Positions 8,211 to 17,700 of a stretch of 64,000 bases of DNA are shown here, one piece after another. The notes under the pieces were generated by a model. The model did no database searches, was not told the origin of the DNA, and saw only the letters and a list, made by a program, of their open reading frames with translations. Both the position numbers and the translations under genes were made by a program. Position 1 is the stretch's first letter. Every line of letters starts with the position of its first letter. The stretch is from VRUE01 sp963699225. Its GTDB lineage: Bacteria; Actinomycetota; Thermoleophilia; Solirubrobacterales; 70-9. The stretch spans positions 2,774,738 to 2,838,737 of the forward strand of contig OY969423.1 of the NCBI GenBank assembly GCA_963699225.1, written 5' to 3'.

Positions 8211-9068
8211 ATGAAGACAACCAAGCAGTCGACCTTCGGCGCGACACTTCGCACGACGATCCTGATGGCCTCGCTCTCGGGGCTGCTGATCGTCATCGGC
8301 GCCCTGATCGGCGGTCCCAGTACGGCGGCCCTCTTCCTCGGCATCGCCCTGCTGATCAACCTCGGCTCCTACTTCTTCAGCGACAAGATGGCGCTGGCGA
8401 TGAGCCGGGCGAAACCGATCGACGAATCGGAAGCGCCGCGGCTGTATGAGATCGTGCGCGAACTGAGCACTCGCGCCGGCCTGCCGATGCCGCGCCTCTA
8501 CATGATCCCCCAGGACCAGCCCAACGCCTTCGCCACGGGTCGCAACCCCAAACACTCGGCGGTCGCGGTCACGCGCGGGATCACCAAACTGCTCTCCGAG
8601 GACGAGCTGCGCGGCGTGCTCGCCCACGAGCTCACACATATCCGCAATCGCGACATCCTGATCCAGTCGGTCGCCTCGGCGATCGGCGCGGCGATCACTT
8701 ACATCGCCTACATGCTGCTCTGGTTTGGCAACGACGACGAGTCGCCGCTGGCCCTGGTCGGCCAGCTGGCGACCTTCCTGCTGGCGCCGATCGCGGCGAG
8801 CATCATTCAGCTGGCGATCTCGCGCCAGCGCGAGTACGCGGCTGACGCCGGGGGCGCGGAAATCTGTGGCAACCCCGAGTCGCTGGCCAGTGCTCTGCTG
8901 CGTCTCGAGCAAGGAGCAAGCGCAATACCGATGCAGGTCAACCAGGCGGCCGAGCCGCTCTACATCGTCAAGCCCTTCAAGGGCAAAGGCATCGCCGGCC
9001 TCTTCTCGACCCACCCCCCGATCGAGGAGCGGGTCAAAAGGCTGCGCCAGATGCGCCCCAGCCTCTAG
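8211..9068 (+). CDS. htpX: HtpX-like M48 membrane zinc metalloprotease
   Basis: 285-residue HtpX. Membrane segments lie at residues about 15-60 (TILMASLSGLLIVIGALIGG, then ALFLGIALLINLGSYFF) and in the middle (IGAAITYIAYMLLWF; FLLAPIAASIIQLAIS). The zinc-site HELTH is near residue 142, with the third ligand in REYAAD. The SxGxNPESLASAL-like segment and the C-terminal FSTHPPIEERVKRLR are family hallmarks. HtpX degrades misfolded membrane proteins. Start ATG 8211 has AGGAG about twelve bases upstream. It is divergent from the histidine kinase and followed by a strong terminator, so it is a single-gene transcript. Confidence 0.93.
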   Translation: MKTTKQSTFGATLRTTILMASLSGLLIVIGALIGGPSTAALFLGIALLINLGSYFFSDKMALAMSRAKPIDESEAPRLYEIVRELSTRAGLPMPRLYMIPQDQPNAFATGRNPKHSAVAVTRGITKLLSEDELRGVLAHELTHIRNRDILIQSVASAIGAAITYIAYMLLWFGNDDESPLALVGQLATFLLAPIAASIIQLAISRQREYAADAGGAEICGNPESLASALLRLEQGASAIPMQVNQAAEPLYIVKPFKGKGIAGLFSTHPPIEERVKRLRQMRPSL

Positions 9069-9088
9069 GTCACATATCGATACGCCGG

Positions 9089-9114
9089 AAAAGGCCCGCG
9101 AGAGCGGGCCTTTT
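9089..9114 (+). terminator. Rho-independent terminator after htpX
   Basis: A perfect 11-base-pair stem (AAAAGGCCCGC paired with GCGGGCCTTTT) closes a GAGA tetraloop. The A-rich left arm and T-rich right arm make it work in principle on both strands. It stands 20 bases after the htpX stop and is the clearest intrinsic terminator in the window. Confidence 0.9.
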
Positions 9115-9136
9115 CTATGGATACGACGGCGTCCTG

Positions 9137-9194
9137 TTGACCGCAGGCATATTTAAGAACTAAGCTGTACGCGAAACGGATAGCCCGTATCGCG
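9137..9194 (+). promoter_or_regulatory. Promoter and 25-base dyad operator of the first TetR gene
   Basis: TTGACC at 9137-9142 and TAAGCT at 9161-9166 form a plausible -35/-10 pair with an 18-base spacer. Immediately downstream, 9170-9194 is a dyad with ten-base arms (CGCGAAACGG and CCGTATCGCG, one mismatch) around a five-base centre, ending three bases before the ATG. A dyad covering the transcription start of a TetR gene is the usual place for autorepression. That use is inferred. Confidence 0.6.
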
Positions 9195-9197
9195 ACC

Positions 9198-9938
9198 ATG
9201 GCCAAGGCCAACGCCAGCTCAAAATCCGACGCGCCCAAGCGCCTCCCACGAGGTCGACACGCGCTCGATCCCGACGATGTCTTGCGCGACCAGCGCGAAC
9301 GCTTGCTGGCGGCGGTGCCGGCCGTCGCGGCTGAGCGCGGCTACGAAGCAATGTCGGTGGCCGACATCGTCAAGGCCGCCGCCGTCTCCCGCAACGCCTT
9401 CTACAAGAACTTCCGCGACAAGCAGGACTGCGCCGCCACCGCCCACGAGCTCGGCCATGAGCGCCTCTTCGAGGTGCTCTCGATCGGCTGCTACGAGGGC
9501 GCGACGATCGAGGAGCGAGTCGGGACCTCGCTCGAAGCGGCACTCGACGTTCTTGCCAAGGAACCGGCCCTGGCCCGCTTCCTCTTCGTCGAGGCACCCT
9601 CGGGCGGCGACGAGATAGCGCTTCGCTACCACGAGTGGCTCGGTCGCTACGGAACCTTGCTGCGCTCAGCCGCCCCGAATCTCCCGCCGGAGTCTCTGCC
9701 TGAACCCGAGGTCGAGCAGGTGATCGTCGGCGGCATCGCCTCCCGCGTCGCCAGCGAGGTGCTGCGGGGGAGGGGGGCCAAGCTGCGCGAGCTGGCGGAT
9801 CCCTTCCTCGAGTACGTCCTCACCTTCTACCGCCTAGACGAGACCGGCCCGCGCGAGGGCCGGGTCCTGGCATTTGAGCCCGAGCAGTCCGACACCGCCG
9901 GGCCCTACGAAGCGCGCCGCAAGCAAGCCGGCGCCTAG
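9198..9938 (+). CDS. TetR-family regulator (TetR A of the secreted-protein locus)
   Basis: 246 residues. The TetR helix-turn-helix lies near residues 35-80 (LLAAVPAVAAERGYEAMSV, then IVKAAAVSRNAFYKNF with KQDCAATA). The ligand-binding part contains LARFLFVEAP, a segment that recurs as LAHLLFVES and LAHLIAIEA in the two TetR proteins at 18127 and 18821, so the three look like paralogues. A basic, low-complexity N-terminus precedes the HTH. It is the first gene before the collagen-like gene, reading the same way, with a separate promoter in between. Ligand unknown; repression of its own gene and of the neighbouring secreted-protein promoter is inference. Confidence 0.85.
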   Translation: MAKANASSKSDAPKRLPRGRHALDPDDVLRDQRERLLAAVPAVAAERGYEAMSVADIVKAAAVSRNAFYKNFRDKQDCAATAHELGHERLFEVLSIGCYEGATIEERVGTSLEAALDVLAKEPALARFLFVEAPSGGDEIALRYHEWLGRYGTLLRSAAPNLPPESLPEPEVEQVIVGGIASRVASEVLRGRGAKLRELADPFLEYVLTFYRLDETGPREGRVLAFEPEQSDTAGPYEARRKQAGA

Positions 9939-9953
9939 CTTTCTCAGCAATAC

Positions 9954-9995
9954 CACGCTCGTACCCTTGACAAAAGCAAACGAGCGTGTTTACAT
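9954..9995 (+). promoter_or_regulatory. Promoter of the secreted-protein operon, with inverted repeat
   Basis: TTGACA at 9967-9972, a 17-base spacer and TTACAT at 9990-9995 make the best -35/-10 pair of the region. A nine-base inverted repeat flanks the -35: CACGCTCGT at 9954-9962 and ACGAGCGTG at 9980-9988. The same arrangement, with different arm bases, recurs at 18052-18093 before the second TetR gene, so the two promoters are probably controlled alike. Just downstream CGTCTTC/GAAGACG forms another short dyad, and a four-codon frame (ATG GCT AAC GCC TAG, 10028-10042) lies in the leader. Confidence 0.7.
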
Positions 9996-10063
9996 CCCGC
10001 TCGTCTTCTCATAGGTACGAAGACGGTATGGCTAACGCCTAGCAGCACCACAGGGACATAACC

Positions 10064-10108
10064 GAGCCTCGAGGAAGCCGCTAAGGGAAGCGGCGGGCAG
10101 AGGGGCTC
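10064..10108 (+). other. Compound hairpin in the collagen-like gene leader
   Basis: Outer arms GAGCCTC (10064-10070) and GAGGGGCTC (10100-10108) pair with a GG bulge, and enclose a perfect inner stem GCCGCT/AGCGGC (10077-10094) with a six-base loop. It lies between the promoter and the GGAGAG ribosome-binding site. It does not match a riboswitch class I can name. It may simply stabilise the leader. Confidence 0.4.
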
Positions 10109-10132
10109 ACGGGACAAGGAGAGAGATTTCAG

Positions 10133-10873
10133 ATGTTCTCGACGCTACGCACCCGCTTTGGCATACCCGGAGTGATCTCGGTTATCGCCCTGGTCTTCGC
10201 CATGTTCGGCGGCGCTTACGCCGCCTCCAACTCCTCAGGCGGTGGCAAGGCAACTGCTTCGGCCAAGGCCAAGAAGGGACCTAGGGGTCCCAAGGGTGCG
10301 ACCGGCCCGGCTGGCCCACAGGGCCCCGCTGGACCCCAAGGCCCTGCCGGCGCCAAGGGCGATGCCGGGTCAAACGGCTCCAATGGGACCAACGGCACCA
10401 GCGCCACCACGGCCGCCTACGCGGGTGCCGAATGCGCCAACGGCGGCGTCGAAGTGAAATCGGTCAGCCCGACCGCTTACGTGTGTAACGGCGAAGACGG
10501 TGAAACCGGGTTCACCGAAACATTGCCGACCGGGAAAACTGAGAAAGGGACTTGGGCGTTCGCCAGAGGACTTGACCAAGGCCCTGTCTGGGTTCCAATC
10601 TCTTTCAACATTCCCCTGGCCTCGTCGGTTCCCACGCACTACCTGACCTACGAAGACCAACCGACAGCCGAATGCCCAGGAACTTGGGATGAACCGGCTG
10701 CCGCAGAAGGCAATCTCTGCATCTACCAAACGCTCGAACTCCAGGGGACCTTTCTCCACACATACAACATGGAAACCGAAACGTTCGAAATCGCTGGTAA
10801 AAGCGGAACCGTTCTCAATTTCTCCGGCGCTTCCGGTCAATCAGGAGGAACCTGGGCGGTAACCGCACCCTAA
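10133..10873 (+). CDS. Secreted collagen-like repeat protein
   Basis: 246 residues. There is an N-terminal signal/anchor (VISVIALVFAMFGGAYA, cleavage plausible after AYA). A Ser/Lys-rich linker follows, then 14 uninterrupted Gly-X-Y triplets at residues 49-90 (GPRGPKGATGPAGPQGPAG...), rich in Pro at X and ending in Asn/Ser/Thr triplets. The C-terminal ~150 residues form a globular domain with four cysteines (GAECANG, AYVCNG, TAECPG, NLCIYQ). Bacterial collagen-like proteins form triple helices at the cell surface; attachment here is unknown, as no LPXTG is seen. AGGAGAG precedes the ATG. Glutamate is written mostly GAA, unlike the GAG-rich housekeeping genes. Confidence 0.8.
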   Translation: MFSTLRTRFGIPGVISVIALVFAMFGGAYAASNSSGGGKATASAKAKKGPRGPKGATGPAGPQGPAGPQGPAGAKGDAGSNGSNGTNGTSATTAAYAGAECANGGVEVKSVSPTAYVCNGEDGETGFTETLPTGKTEKGTWAFARGLDQGPVWVPISFNIPLASSVPTHYLTYEDQPTAECPGTWDEPAAAEGNLCIYQTLELQGTFLHTYNMETETFEIAGKSGTVLNFSGASGQSGGTWAVTAP

Positions 10874-10960
10874 ATCACTCGATTTCGGCGGAATTGGTAG
10901 CGCCCCGGTCCCGCTGATCGACAGGCCAGGCGAAGACACAGATTGAAGGCGAGGAGAGTC

Positions 10961-13900
10961 ATGAGTCCCGATAGATCACCGACCGACCGGATGCTGCTCG
11001 TGCCCCTCTTGGGCCTCATGATTTTCCTTGCCCTCTGCTCTGGTTCTGCCTTGGCGGCCGAAACCGGCGTCGTCAAGTTCTTCGGCGGCAACGGCACAGA
11101 AGGCGGAAAGTTTCCCGGCACGCAGAGCGTACAGGGGATCGCGGTCAATCAGACCGGGGCCGGGGGCGCCAGCCCCGGTGACATCTACGTCTCCAGCCCG
11201 TTCAACCGGCGCATCGAGGAGTTCACCGCCTCGGGAGAATTCGTGCGAGCCTTCGGTCTCGGCGTCGGCGGCCCCGGGGTCAACGTCTGCTCAGTGGCTT
11301 CCGCCTGTGTCGCCGGGGAAGCCTCGGCCCAGGCCGGCAGCCTGGTCTCCCAACGCACCATCGCCGTCGACCAAGCGACGGGGACCGTGTACGTCATCGA
11401 CAATGACTTCTCCCCGCCATCAATCCTAACCCCCAGCAACAACCGCGTCGACGTCTTCTCCGCGACCGGGGAATTCGAGGGCGCCTTCGGCTGGAATGTG
11501 AAGGTCAGCGGAGGGGCCGAAGAACTGCAGTTCTGCACAACAGAAAGCGGCTGCAAGGCCGGGAGCGAAGGAACAGGCGTGGGGCAGCTCTCGCGCCTCG
11601 ATGGAGGCAACAAGAGCAGCATTGCGGTGAGCCCGCTCAACGGCCACGTGATCCTCAACGATGTAACGAACGCCCGTAGCGAGGAGTTTGCCCCCAACAT
11701 CGAAGCAGGCAAGGTCACCGGCGTCTCCTTCGTTCGCAGCTACGCCGGATACGCCTCGGGCGTCACCGTCGACCAGAGCGGCGAGATCTACCTGCTCAAC
11801 AACGGGGGAGTCGACTCCTACAGTCCCACCGGCAACCCCGAAGGGACGCTCCTCGAATTTGCCGAACTCGGAGAGGGCCGAGACATAACGATCGACTCCC
11901 TCAACGGCAATATCCTGGTGAATCGGAGCACCGATGTCCGGGAATACGCTCATTCGGGCGAACTGCTCGCAACGTACCTCAATGGGGTTTCAAATGGTGT
12001 GTTCATCTTCGGCGTGGCGGTGAACGAACAGACCGAAACCATCTACCTGACCACCGACAAGCCCGAAGCCGGTGTGCTGGTCCTCGGCGAACCCGTGCCG
12101 CCGACCGCCTCGATCGAAGCGGTCACCACCTTCACCGGCACCACCGTCACCTTCGAAGGCCACGTAAATCCCCAGGGATTCCTAACGGGCTACCACTTCG
12201 AATACTCCGCCGACGGGGTAAAATGGACGGCGCTGCCTGCAAAACAGCTTCCGAGTGACAGCGAAGAGCACGCGGTCAGCCAGCAAGCAACCGGCCTGGT
12301 CGGACACACCCACTATCAAGTGCGCCTGGTCGCGGAAAAGCTTTTCAACGGCGGCAAAGCGAGCGCCGAAACAACCTTCGACACCGCCGCCTCGGCGCCG
12401 GTGATCTCGACGGTCGGCGTCGAAGAGATCACCGACACGACGGCCAAGCTCGTCGCGAAACTGAACCCCGAGAACGAAGAAACCTCCTACCACTTCGAAT
12501 GCGTAAGCCAGGCGCAGTTCGAAGCCAGCGGCTACGCCGAAGCAAAAGAAGCGCCAAGCGGCGGCGCCAGCCTCAAAGCAAGTGGGGAAACGGTCGAAGT
12601 CAGCGCCCAGCTCAGCGGACTCAGCCCGACCACGGCGTATCGCTGCCGGCTCACCGCGAGCAACCCCACCGGCCCGGTCACCGGCTCTGAAGCGAGCTTC
12701 ACCACCTTCGCCAGCCAGCCCCTGGGCCCGCCCGACGGCCGCGTCTATGAGCAGGTGACCCCGGTCGGCAAGAACGGCGGCGACGCCCGGGGCGACGAAT
12801 TCAAGCTGAGGGCAGCGCCCGACGGCGAAGCCGCCAGCTACCTGATCACCGGCGGTGGTGCCACCGAAGGCGGTGGCGGTCAGCACCTGGGGGTCTACTC
12901 GGCGCTGCGCGGCGGTGACTCGTGGGACAGCCACAACCTCTGGCCGGCGGTGAGCTTCGGCAACTTCGCCACGATCGTCGGCTGGAGCGAGGATCTGCAT
13001 CGCGACTACGTCGTCTCCTGGCATTCGGGGGAACCGAAGACCCTCTACGAACAGGACCTCGAAAGCGGTGCGATGACGGCGATCGGCGCGATCGACGCCA
13101 ACGCCGAAAGGGTCCGCCTCGTGGCCGAATCGGCCGACGGTTCCAAGACCATCTTCGAAAGCGAAGAAGCACTCGCCACCGGAGCAACGGCGGGCTGGTC
13201 GAACGTCTACCTCTGGAACCGCACGACGCACAAACTGAGCGTGGTCGACCTGCTCTCGAACGGCACCCAACCCTTCCACGGCGCCTTCGCCGGCCCCTTT
13301 GACTGGGTGAACAACGACCCGAAACACGGTGGCGCCAGCGCCGGCGCGGGCAGCTACTACACCCAGCAGCTTCACGCCCTCTCCGAAAACGGCTCCACCC
13401 TCTTCTTCACCTCCTACAACGTCAACCAGCTCTATGCGCGCACCGGGCTTGACACCGCCAGCCCGAAAACGGTCCAGGTCTCCGCTTCGCAGAAGACCAA
13501 CGGCCCGGGTGGCGGCAAAGACCCCAAAGGCCCGCAGAAGGCAGCCTTCATGGAAGCCACCCCCGACGGGCGCTACGTCTTCTTCACCTCCTCCGAGGAG
13601 TTGACCAACGACGCCACCACGGGTAGCGCAGACCAGGGCAACGACCTCTACCGCTATGACACCCAGACGGGTGAGCTGATCGACATCGCCCCCGATACGA
13701 CCGACGCCAATGGCGCCCAAGTGCGGGGAGTGATCGGCTCGAGCGCCGATGGCTCGAGCGTCTACTTCGACGCCAACGGGGTGCTGGCCGCGGGGGCGAG
13801 CCCGGGGAACTGCAGCCAATTCGGCGGCAGCTGCAGCATCTACCTCTGGCACGAAGGACAGATCAGCTTCGTCGCGCCGACCGGCGGTAGCCTGGAACAC

Positions 13901-14746
13901 GGAGACCTAAACTGGCTGCCAACCAACACAAACGGCTGTTGCTTTCTTAATATGAAGGCAGGTCGGGTCAGCGCCGACGGCACGCTGCTCTTCCTCTCAG
14001 AACTCTCGCCTACCTCCTACGACAGCGAAGGCAAGCGAGAGTTTTACCGCTACGAACCTGGAGTGGGCCTCGAGTGCGTCTCCTGTAACCCGATAGGTGC
14101 TCCGCCCGTGGGCGGCGCAACGATGCAGAGTATTAAGGCGGGGTACGTCAAGGTATCCCAAGCCAACCCAATTTGGGTGCGAAACCTCTCGGCCAACGGC
14201 AAGCGCGTCTTCTTTGAGACACCGGACCAGCTAGTCGCAACCGACTCCAATGGCGCCCGCGGTTGTCCGATTGTTCCCAACTCCCAAGGGGTCTATCGCT
14301 GTCAGGACGTCTATGAGTGGGAGGCAAAGGGAGAAGGCAACTGCGAAAGCGAAAACCAGAACGGCGGCTGCATCTACCTGATCTCCACAGGCGAAAGCAA
14401 CGAACCCTCCTACTTCGCCGACGCCAGCGAAAACGGCAACGACGTCTTCTTCTTCACCCGCCAGCAGTTGGTTCGCCAGGACACCGATCAGCTGCAGGAC
14501 CTCTATGACGCAAGAGTGGGCGGCGGCATCGCCTCTCAGAACGAAGCACCGCCGCCGAGGTGCGAAGGAGAAGCCTGCAAGGGACCGGCTCCCGCAGCAT
14601 CTGGCACTGAATCTGCGGGCAGCGCCAGCTTCTCGGGCCCCGGCAACCCCAAGCCCAACCGCCACAAGCACAAGAAGAAGCGCCACGCCAAGAAGCACCA
14701 CAAAGGCAGGGCAAAGCACGCGAGCAAAGGCAGGGCAGGGCGATGA
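10961..14746 (+). CDS. Giant secreted NHL / FN3-like / PD40-like propeller protein
   Basis: 1261 residues. Signal peptide (MLLVPLLGLMIFLALCSGSALA, residues ~11-32). Roughly residues 45-375 hold six NHL-like blades of the type GIAVNQ..GDIYVSS..RRIEEFTASGEF (later ones TIAVDQATGTVYVID, GVTVDQSGEIYLLN, GVAVNEQTETIYLT). Two fibronectin-III-like modules follow (~375-585; GYHFEYSADG, TSYHFECVS, GLSPTTAYRCRLTASN). Then comes a large WD40/PD40-like propeller (~590-1190; DGRYVFFTSSEELT, SADGTLLFLSEL, NGKRVFFETPDQL). The protein ends in a Lys/His/Arg-rich tail of about 30 residues. The longer TTG frame at 10943 is rejected because GAGGAGAG sits just before ATG 10961. The stop overlaps the next start (ATGA). 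GAA dominates as Glu codon. Function unknown; surface or matrix role inferred. Confidence 0.75.
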   Translation: MSPDRSPTDRMLLVPLLGLMIFLALCSGSALAAETGVVKFFGGNGTEGGKFPGTQSVQGIAVNQTGAGGASPGDIYVSSPFNRRIEEFTASGEFVRAFGLGVGGPGVNVCSVASACVAGEASAQAGSLVSQRTIAVDQATGTVYVIDNDFSPPSILTPSNNRVDVFSATGEFEGAFGWNVKVSGGAEELQFCTTESGCKAGSEGTGVGQLSRLDGGNKSSIAVSPLNGHVILNDVTNARSEEFAPNIEAGKVTGVSFVRSYAGYASGVTVDQSGEIYLLNNGGVDSYSPTGNPEGTLLEFAELGEGRDITIDSLNGNILVNRSTDVREYAHSGELLATYLNGVSNGVFIFGVAVNEQTETIYLTTDKPEAGVLVLGEPVPPTASIEAVTTFTGTTVTFEGHVNPQGFLTGYHFEYSADGVKWTALPAKQLPSDSEEHAVSQQATGLVGHTHYQVRLVAEKLFNGGKASAETTFDTAASAPVISTVGVEEITDTTAKLVAKLNPENEETSYHFECVSQAQFEASGYAEAKEAPSGGASLKASGETVEVSAQLSGLSPTTAYRCRLTASNPTGPVTGSEASFTTFASQPLGPPDGRVYEQVTPVGKNGGDARGDEFKLRAAPDGEAASYLITGGGATEGGGGQHLGVYSALRGGDSWDSHNLWPAVSFGNFATIVGWSEDLHRDYVVSWHSGEPKTLYEQDLESGAMTAIGAIDANAERVRLVAESADGSKTIFESEEALATGATAGWSNVYLWNRTTHKLSVVDLLSNGTQPFHGAFAGPFDWVNNDPKHGGASAGAGSYYTQQLHALSENGSTLFFTSYNVNQLYARTGLDTASPKTVQVSASQKTNGPGGGKDPKGPQKAAFMEATPDGRYVFFTSSEELTNDATTGSADQGNDLYRYDTQTGELIDIAPDTTDANGAQVRGVIGSSADGSSVYFDANGVLAAGASPGNCSQFGGSCSIYLWHEGQISFVAPTGGSLEHGDLNWLPTNTNGCCFLNMKAGRVSADGTLLFLSELSPTSYDSEGKREFYRYEPGVGLECVSCNPIGAPPVGGATMQSIKAGYVKVSQANPIWVRNLSANGKRVFFETPDQLVATDSNGARGCPIVPNSQGVYRCQDVYEWEAKGEGNCESENQNGGCIYLISTGESNEPSYFADASENGNDVFFFTRQQLVRQDTDQLQDLYDARVGGGIASQNEAPPPRCEGEACKGPAPAASGTESAGSASFSGPGNPKPNRHKHKKKRHAKKHHKGRAKHASKGRAGR

Positions 14747-17700
14747 GCAAGGCAGGCGAGCAGATGGGAGAGAACAAGACGATGCGCAACCACCTCCGGA
14801 TCGCGGCCTTCCTCGCGACACTATGTGCCCTGTTGGCCACGGCAAGCCTCGCAAGTGCCGCCGAACCGGGGGCCAAGCCGGGCTGGCGCCTCTTGGCCAT
14901 CCCCTACCCCGCCAACTTCGCGCCGGGGGCGAAGAGCACTTCGCGCCAAGAAGGCCCGGGCTACGCGCTGGTTGCGACAAACGTCGGCGCAGCGCCGATC
15001 GAAGGCGGCTACTCGATCGACGACACCCTGCCGAGCGGCGTCGTGCCTTCGTCCTCCGAGGCCCCATATGGTGAATTCGGGGCCGAATTTGGCCCCGAAA
15101 AAGGTGAACTGGACTGCGTCGCCGTTGGTCAAACGGTTACCTGCAGCACGATCGAAACGCTCTACCCCGGCCAGCAAGTCAAGGCCTATGTGCCGCTGGA
15201 AATCGAAGCGGGCGCGCCCGACACAGTGGTCAACCACGCTTTGGTAGAAGGCGGCGAAGCCGAGCCGGCCACGGCGACGGTGCCGACCACGGTCAGCTCC
15301 GAACCGGCCCCCCTCGGCTTCCTTCCGGAGAGCGCGGGCGCGCACGGCAGCGTCACCAACGCCGACGGCTCGACCGCGACCCTGGCCGGCTCGCATCCAT
15401 ATCAGCTGACCGTGGGGATGAATTTCAACACCAACTCTGAAGATGGGAACACGGCCTTCGTGCCGGGAGGCGGCGTGCGCGACATCAGCGGCGAAGTGCC
15501 GCGGGGAATGGTGATCAACCCCAATGCCGTGCCCCAGTGCGAAGAGGTCGACCTGGAGAACGAAGCGGTGGGTTGTCCCGACGACACCCAGATCGGTCTC
15601 CTCTCGCTCTCGGTGAGCGGCGCCGGGGAACGCGCCAGCGTCTCCATGCACCCCCTCTATAACATGGTGCCGCCAGCGGGGATGCCGGCCGAGTTCGCCT
15701 TCGAAGTGCTCGGCGGCATCTACATTCACCTGCTGGGCCGGGTGCGCTCAGACGGTGACTACGGCCTGTCGGCCGATGTGCGCAACATCACCGCGCAGCT
15801 CGGGGTCCTCGGCGACGAAGCAATCTTCTGGGGGAACCCGACGGACTCCGGGCACGACCAGATGCGCGGCGACTGCGTGACAAGTGGCGGCAGCTGCCCG
15901 CTGAAAGAAGAACTACACGCCGCTGCGGTCACGATGCCCAGCTCCTGCACGAGCGAACCGATCGACACCTTGCTTCACATGACCAACTGGCTCGGCGAAG
16001 AAGCCGAAGATAGCTATGAATCGGTAGACGGCAACGGCAGCCCGGTCGGCATCGACGGCTGCAACTCGCTGCAGTTCGAACCGACGCTGGAAGCGAGGCC
16101 GACTACGAGCCTCGCCGACAGCCCCTCGGGTCTTGATTTCAACCTGCACCAACCCCAAGAAGAAGACTTCGTTGGGCGCTCTACCGCCAACCTGAAGGAC
16201 ACCACGGTCACCCTGCCGGCGGGGATGGCACTGAACCCATCCGCGGGGAGCGGCCTCGGCGGCTGCACCCCCCAGCAACTCGGTGAAGACGGAACCAAGC
16301 CTGCCAACTGCCCCAGCGACTCCAAGATCGGCTCAGTGGAAGTAAGGACACCGCTCTTGGAGAACCCGCTCGAAGGGGCCGTCTACCTCGCGACCCCCTT
16401 CGACAACCCGTTCAACTCCCTCCTCGGCATCTATATCGCCGTCGAAGACCCTCAGACGGGCGTCGTCGCCAAGCTCCCCGGCAAGGTCACGGCAGACCCG
16501 AGCACCGGGCAATTGACCACGACCGTGGAAGAAAGCCCCGAGCTGCCCCTCGAAGACGTCAAGCTCCACCTCTTCAACGGACCGCGGGCGGCCCTGACAA
16601 CTCCCGCGACCTGCGGCCAATACACCACCACCTCCACGCTGACTCCATGGAGTACCCCAGAAGGCGCCGACGCCCACCCGGTGGATAGCTTCGAAACCAC
16701 CACCTCGCCCCAGGGAGGCAACTGCCCCCGCAACGCAGGCGAAGCTCCAAACAAGCCGAGCTTCTCCGCCGGAACCATCTCCCCCCAAGCAGGCGCCTAC
16801 TCCCCCTTCGTCCTTCACATCTCCCGCGAAGACGGCACCCAGAGAATCGCCGGCATCGACACCACCCTGCCCAAGGGCCTGACCGGCAAGCTGGCCGGGG
16901 TGGCCCAGTGCTCAGACGCAGGCATAGCCCAAGCCCTCTCGAGGACCAAGTCAAACGAAGGCGCCATAGAGCAGGCCCACCCATCCTGTCCTGCTTCCTC
17001 AGAAGTGGGAACAGCAGACGTAGCCGCAGGCTCAGGCATCACCCCGATCCACGTAGGCGCCCACGCCTACATGGCCGGCCCCTACAAAGGCGCCCCCCTG
17101 AGCGTCGTCGTGATCACCCCGGCAGTGGCAGGTCCCTTTGACCTCGGAGTCGTAACCACCAGGGTCGCCCTCTACGTCGATCCCGAAACGGCCAAGATCC
17201 ACGCCGTCTCCGATCCCTTGCCCCAGATCCTCGACGGGATACCGCTTGACGTGAGGAGCATCAACCTGGAGCTGGGACGCCCCGGCTTCACCTTGAACCC
17301 GACCTCCTGCGATCCCTCCTCGGTCTTGGGGTCGGCAACATCGCCATTGGGAGCAAGCGCAGCACTAAGCAGCCCCTTCCAGGTAGGAGGCTGCTCCGCC
17401 CTCCCCTTCAAGCCCAACCTGGCGATCTCGATCAAGGGAGCGACCAAGCGTGGGGGACACCCCGCCCTGAAAGCAGTTGCCACAGCCAAACCAGGCGAAG
17501 CCAACATCGGCAGGGTCTCGGTAGCGCTGCCGCCGACCGAGTTCCTCGACCAGGGCAACATCAAGACGATCTGCACCAAAGTGCAGTTCTCAGCCAACGC
17601 TTGTCCCGCGGCTTCGATCTACGGCAAGGCAACAGCGATCACGCCGCTGCTAGACAGCCCCCTGCAAGGACCGGTCTACCTGCGCTCCTCCACCCACAAG

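Noticed and set aside
10043..10132. Cyclic dinucleotide riboswitch in the collagen-like leader
   Set aside because: The nested stems do not carry the conserved bases of the c-di-GMP or c-di-AMP classes as far as I can align them.
10281..10400. Short tandem GGN-CCN repeats that might be a DNA repeat or CRISPR-like array
   Set aside because: They encode the Gly-X-Y collagen triplets of the protein; there are no spacers or constant repeats.
12182..13900. 572-codon minus-strand open frame opposite the large propeller gene
   Set aside because: It is the antisense shadow of a GC-rich coding region. It has no recognisable motifs, while the plus strand encodes a signal peptide and repeated propeller blades.
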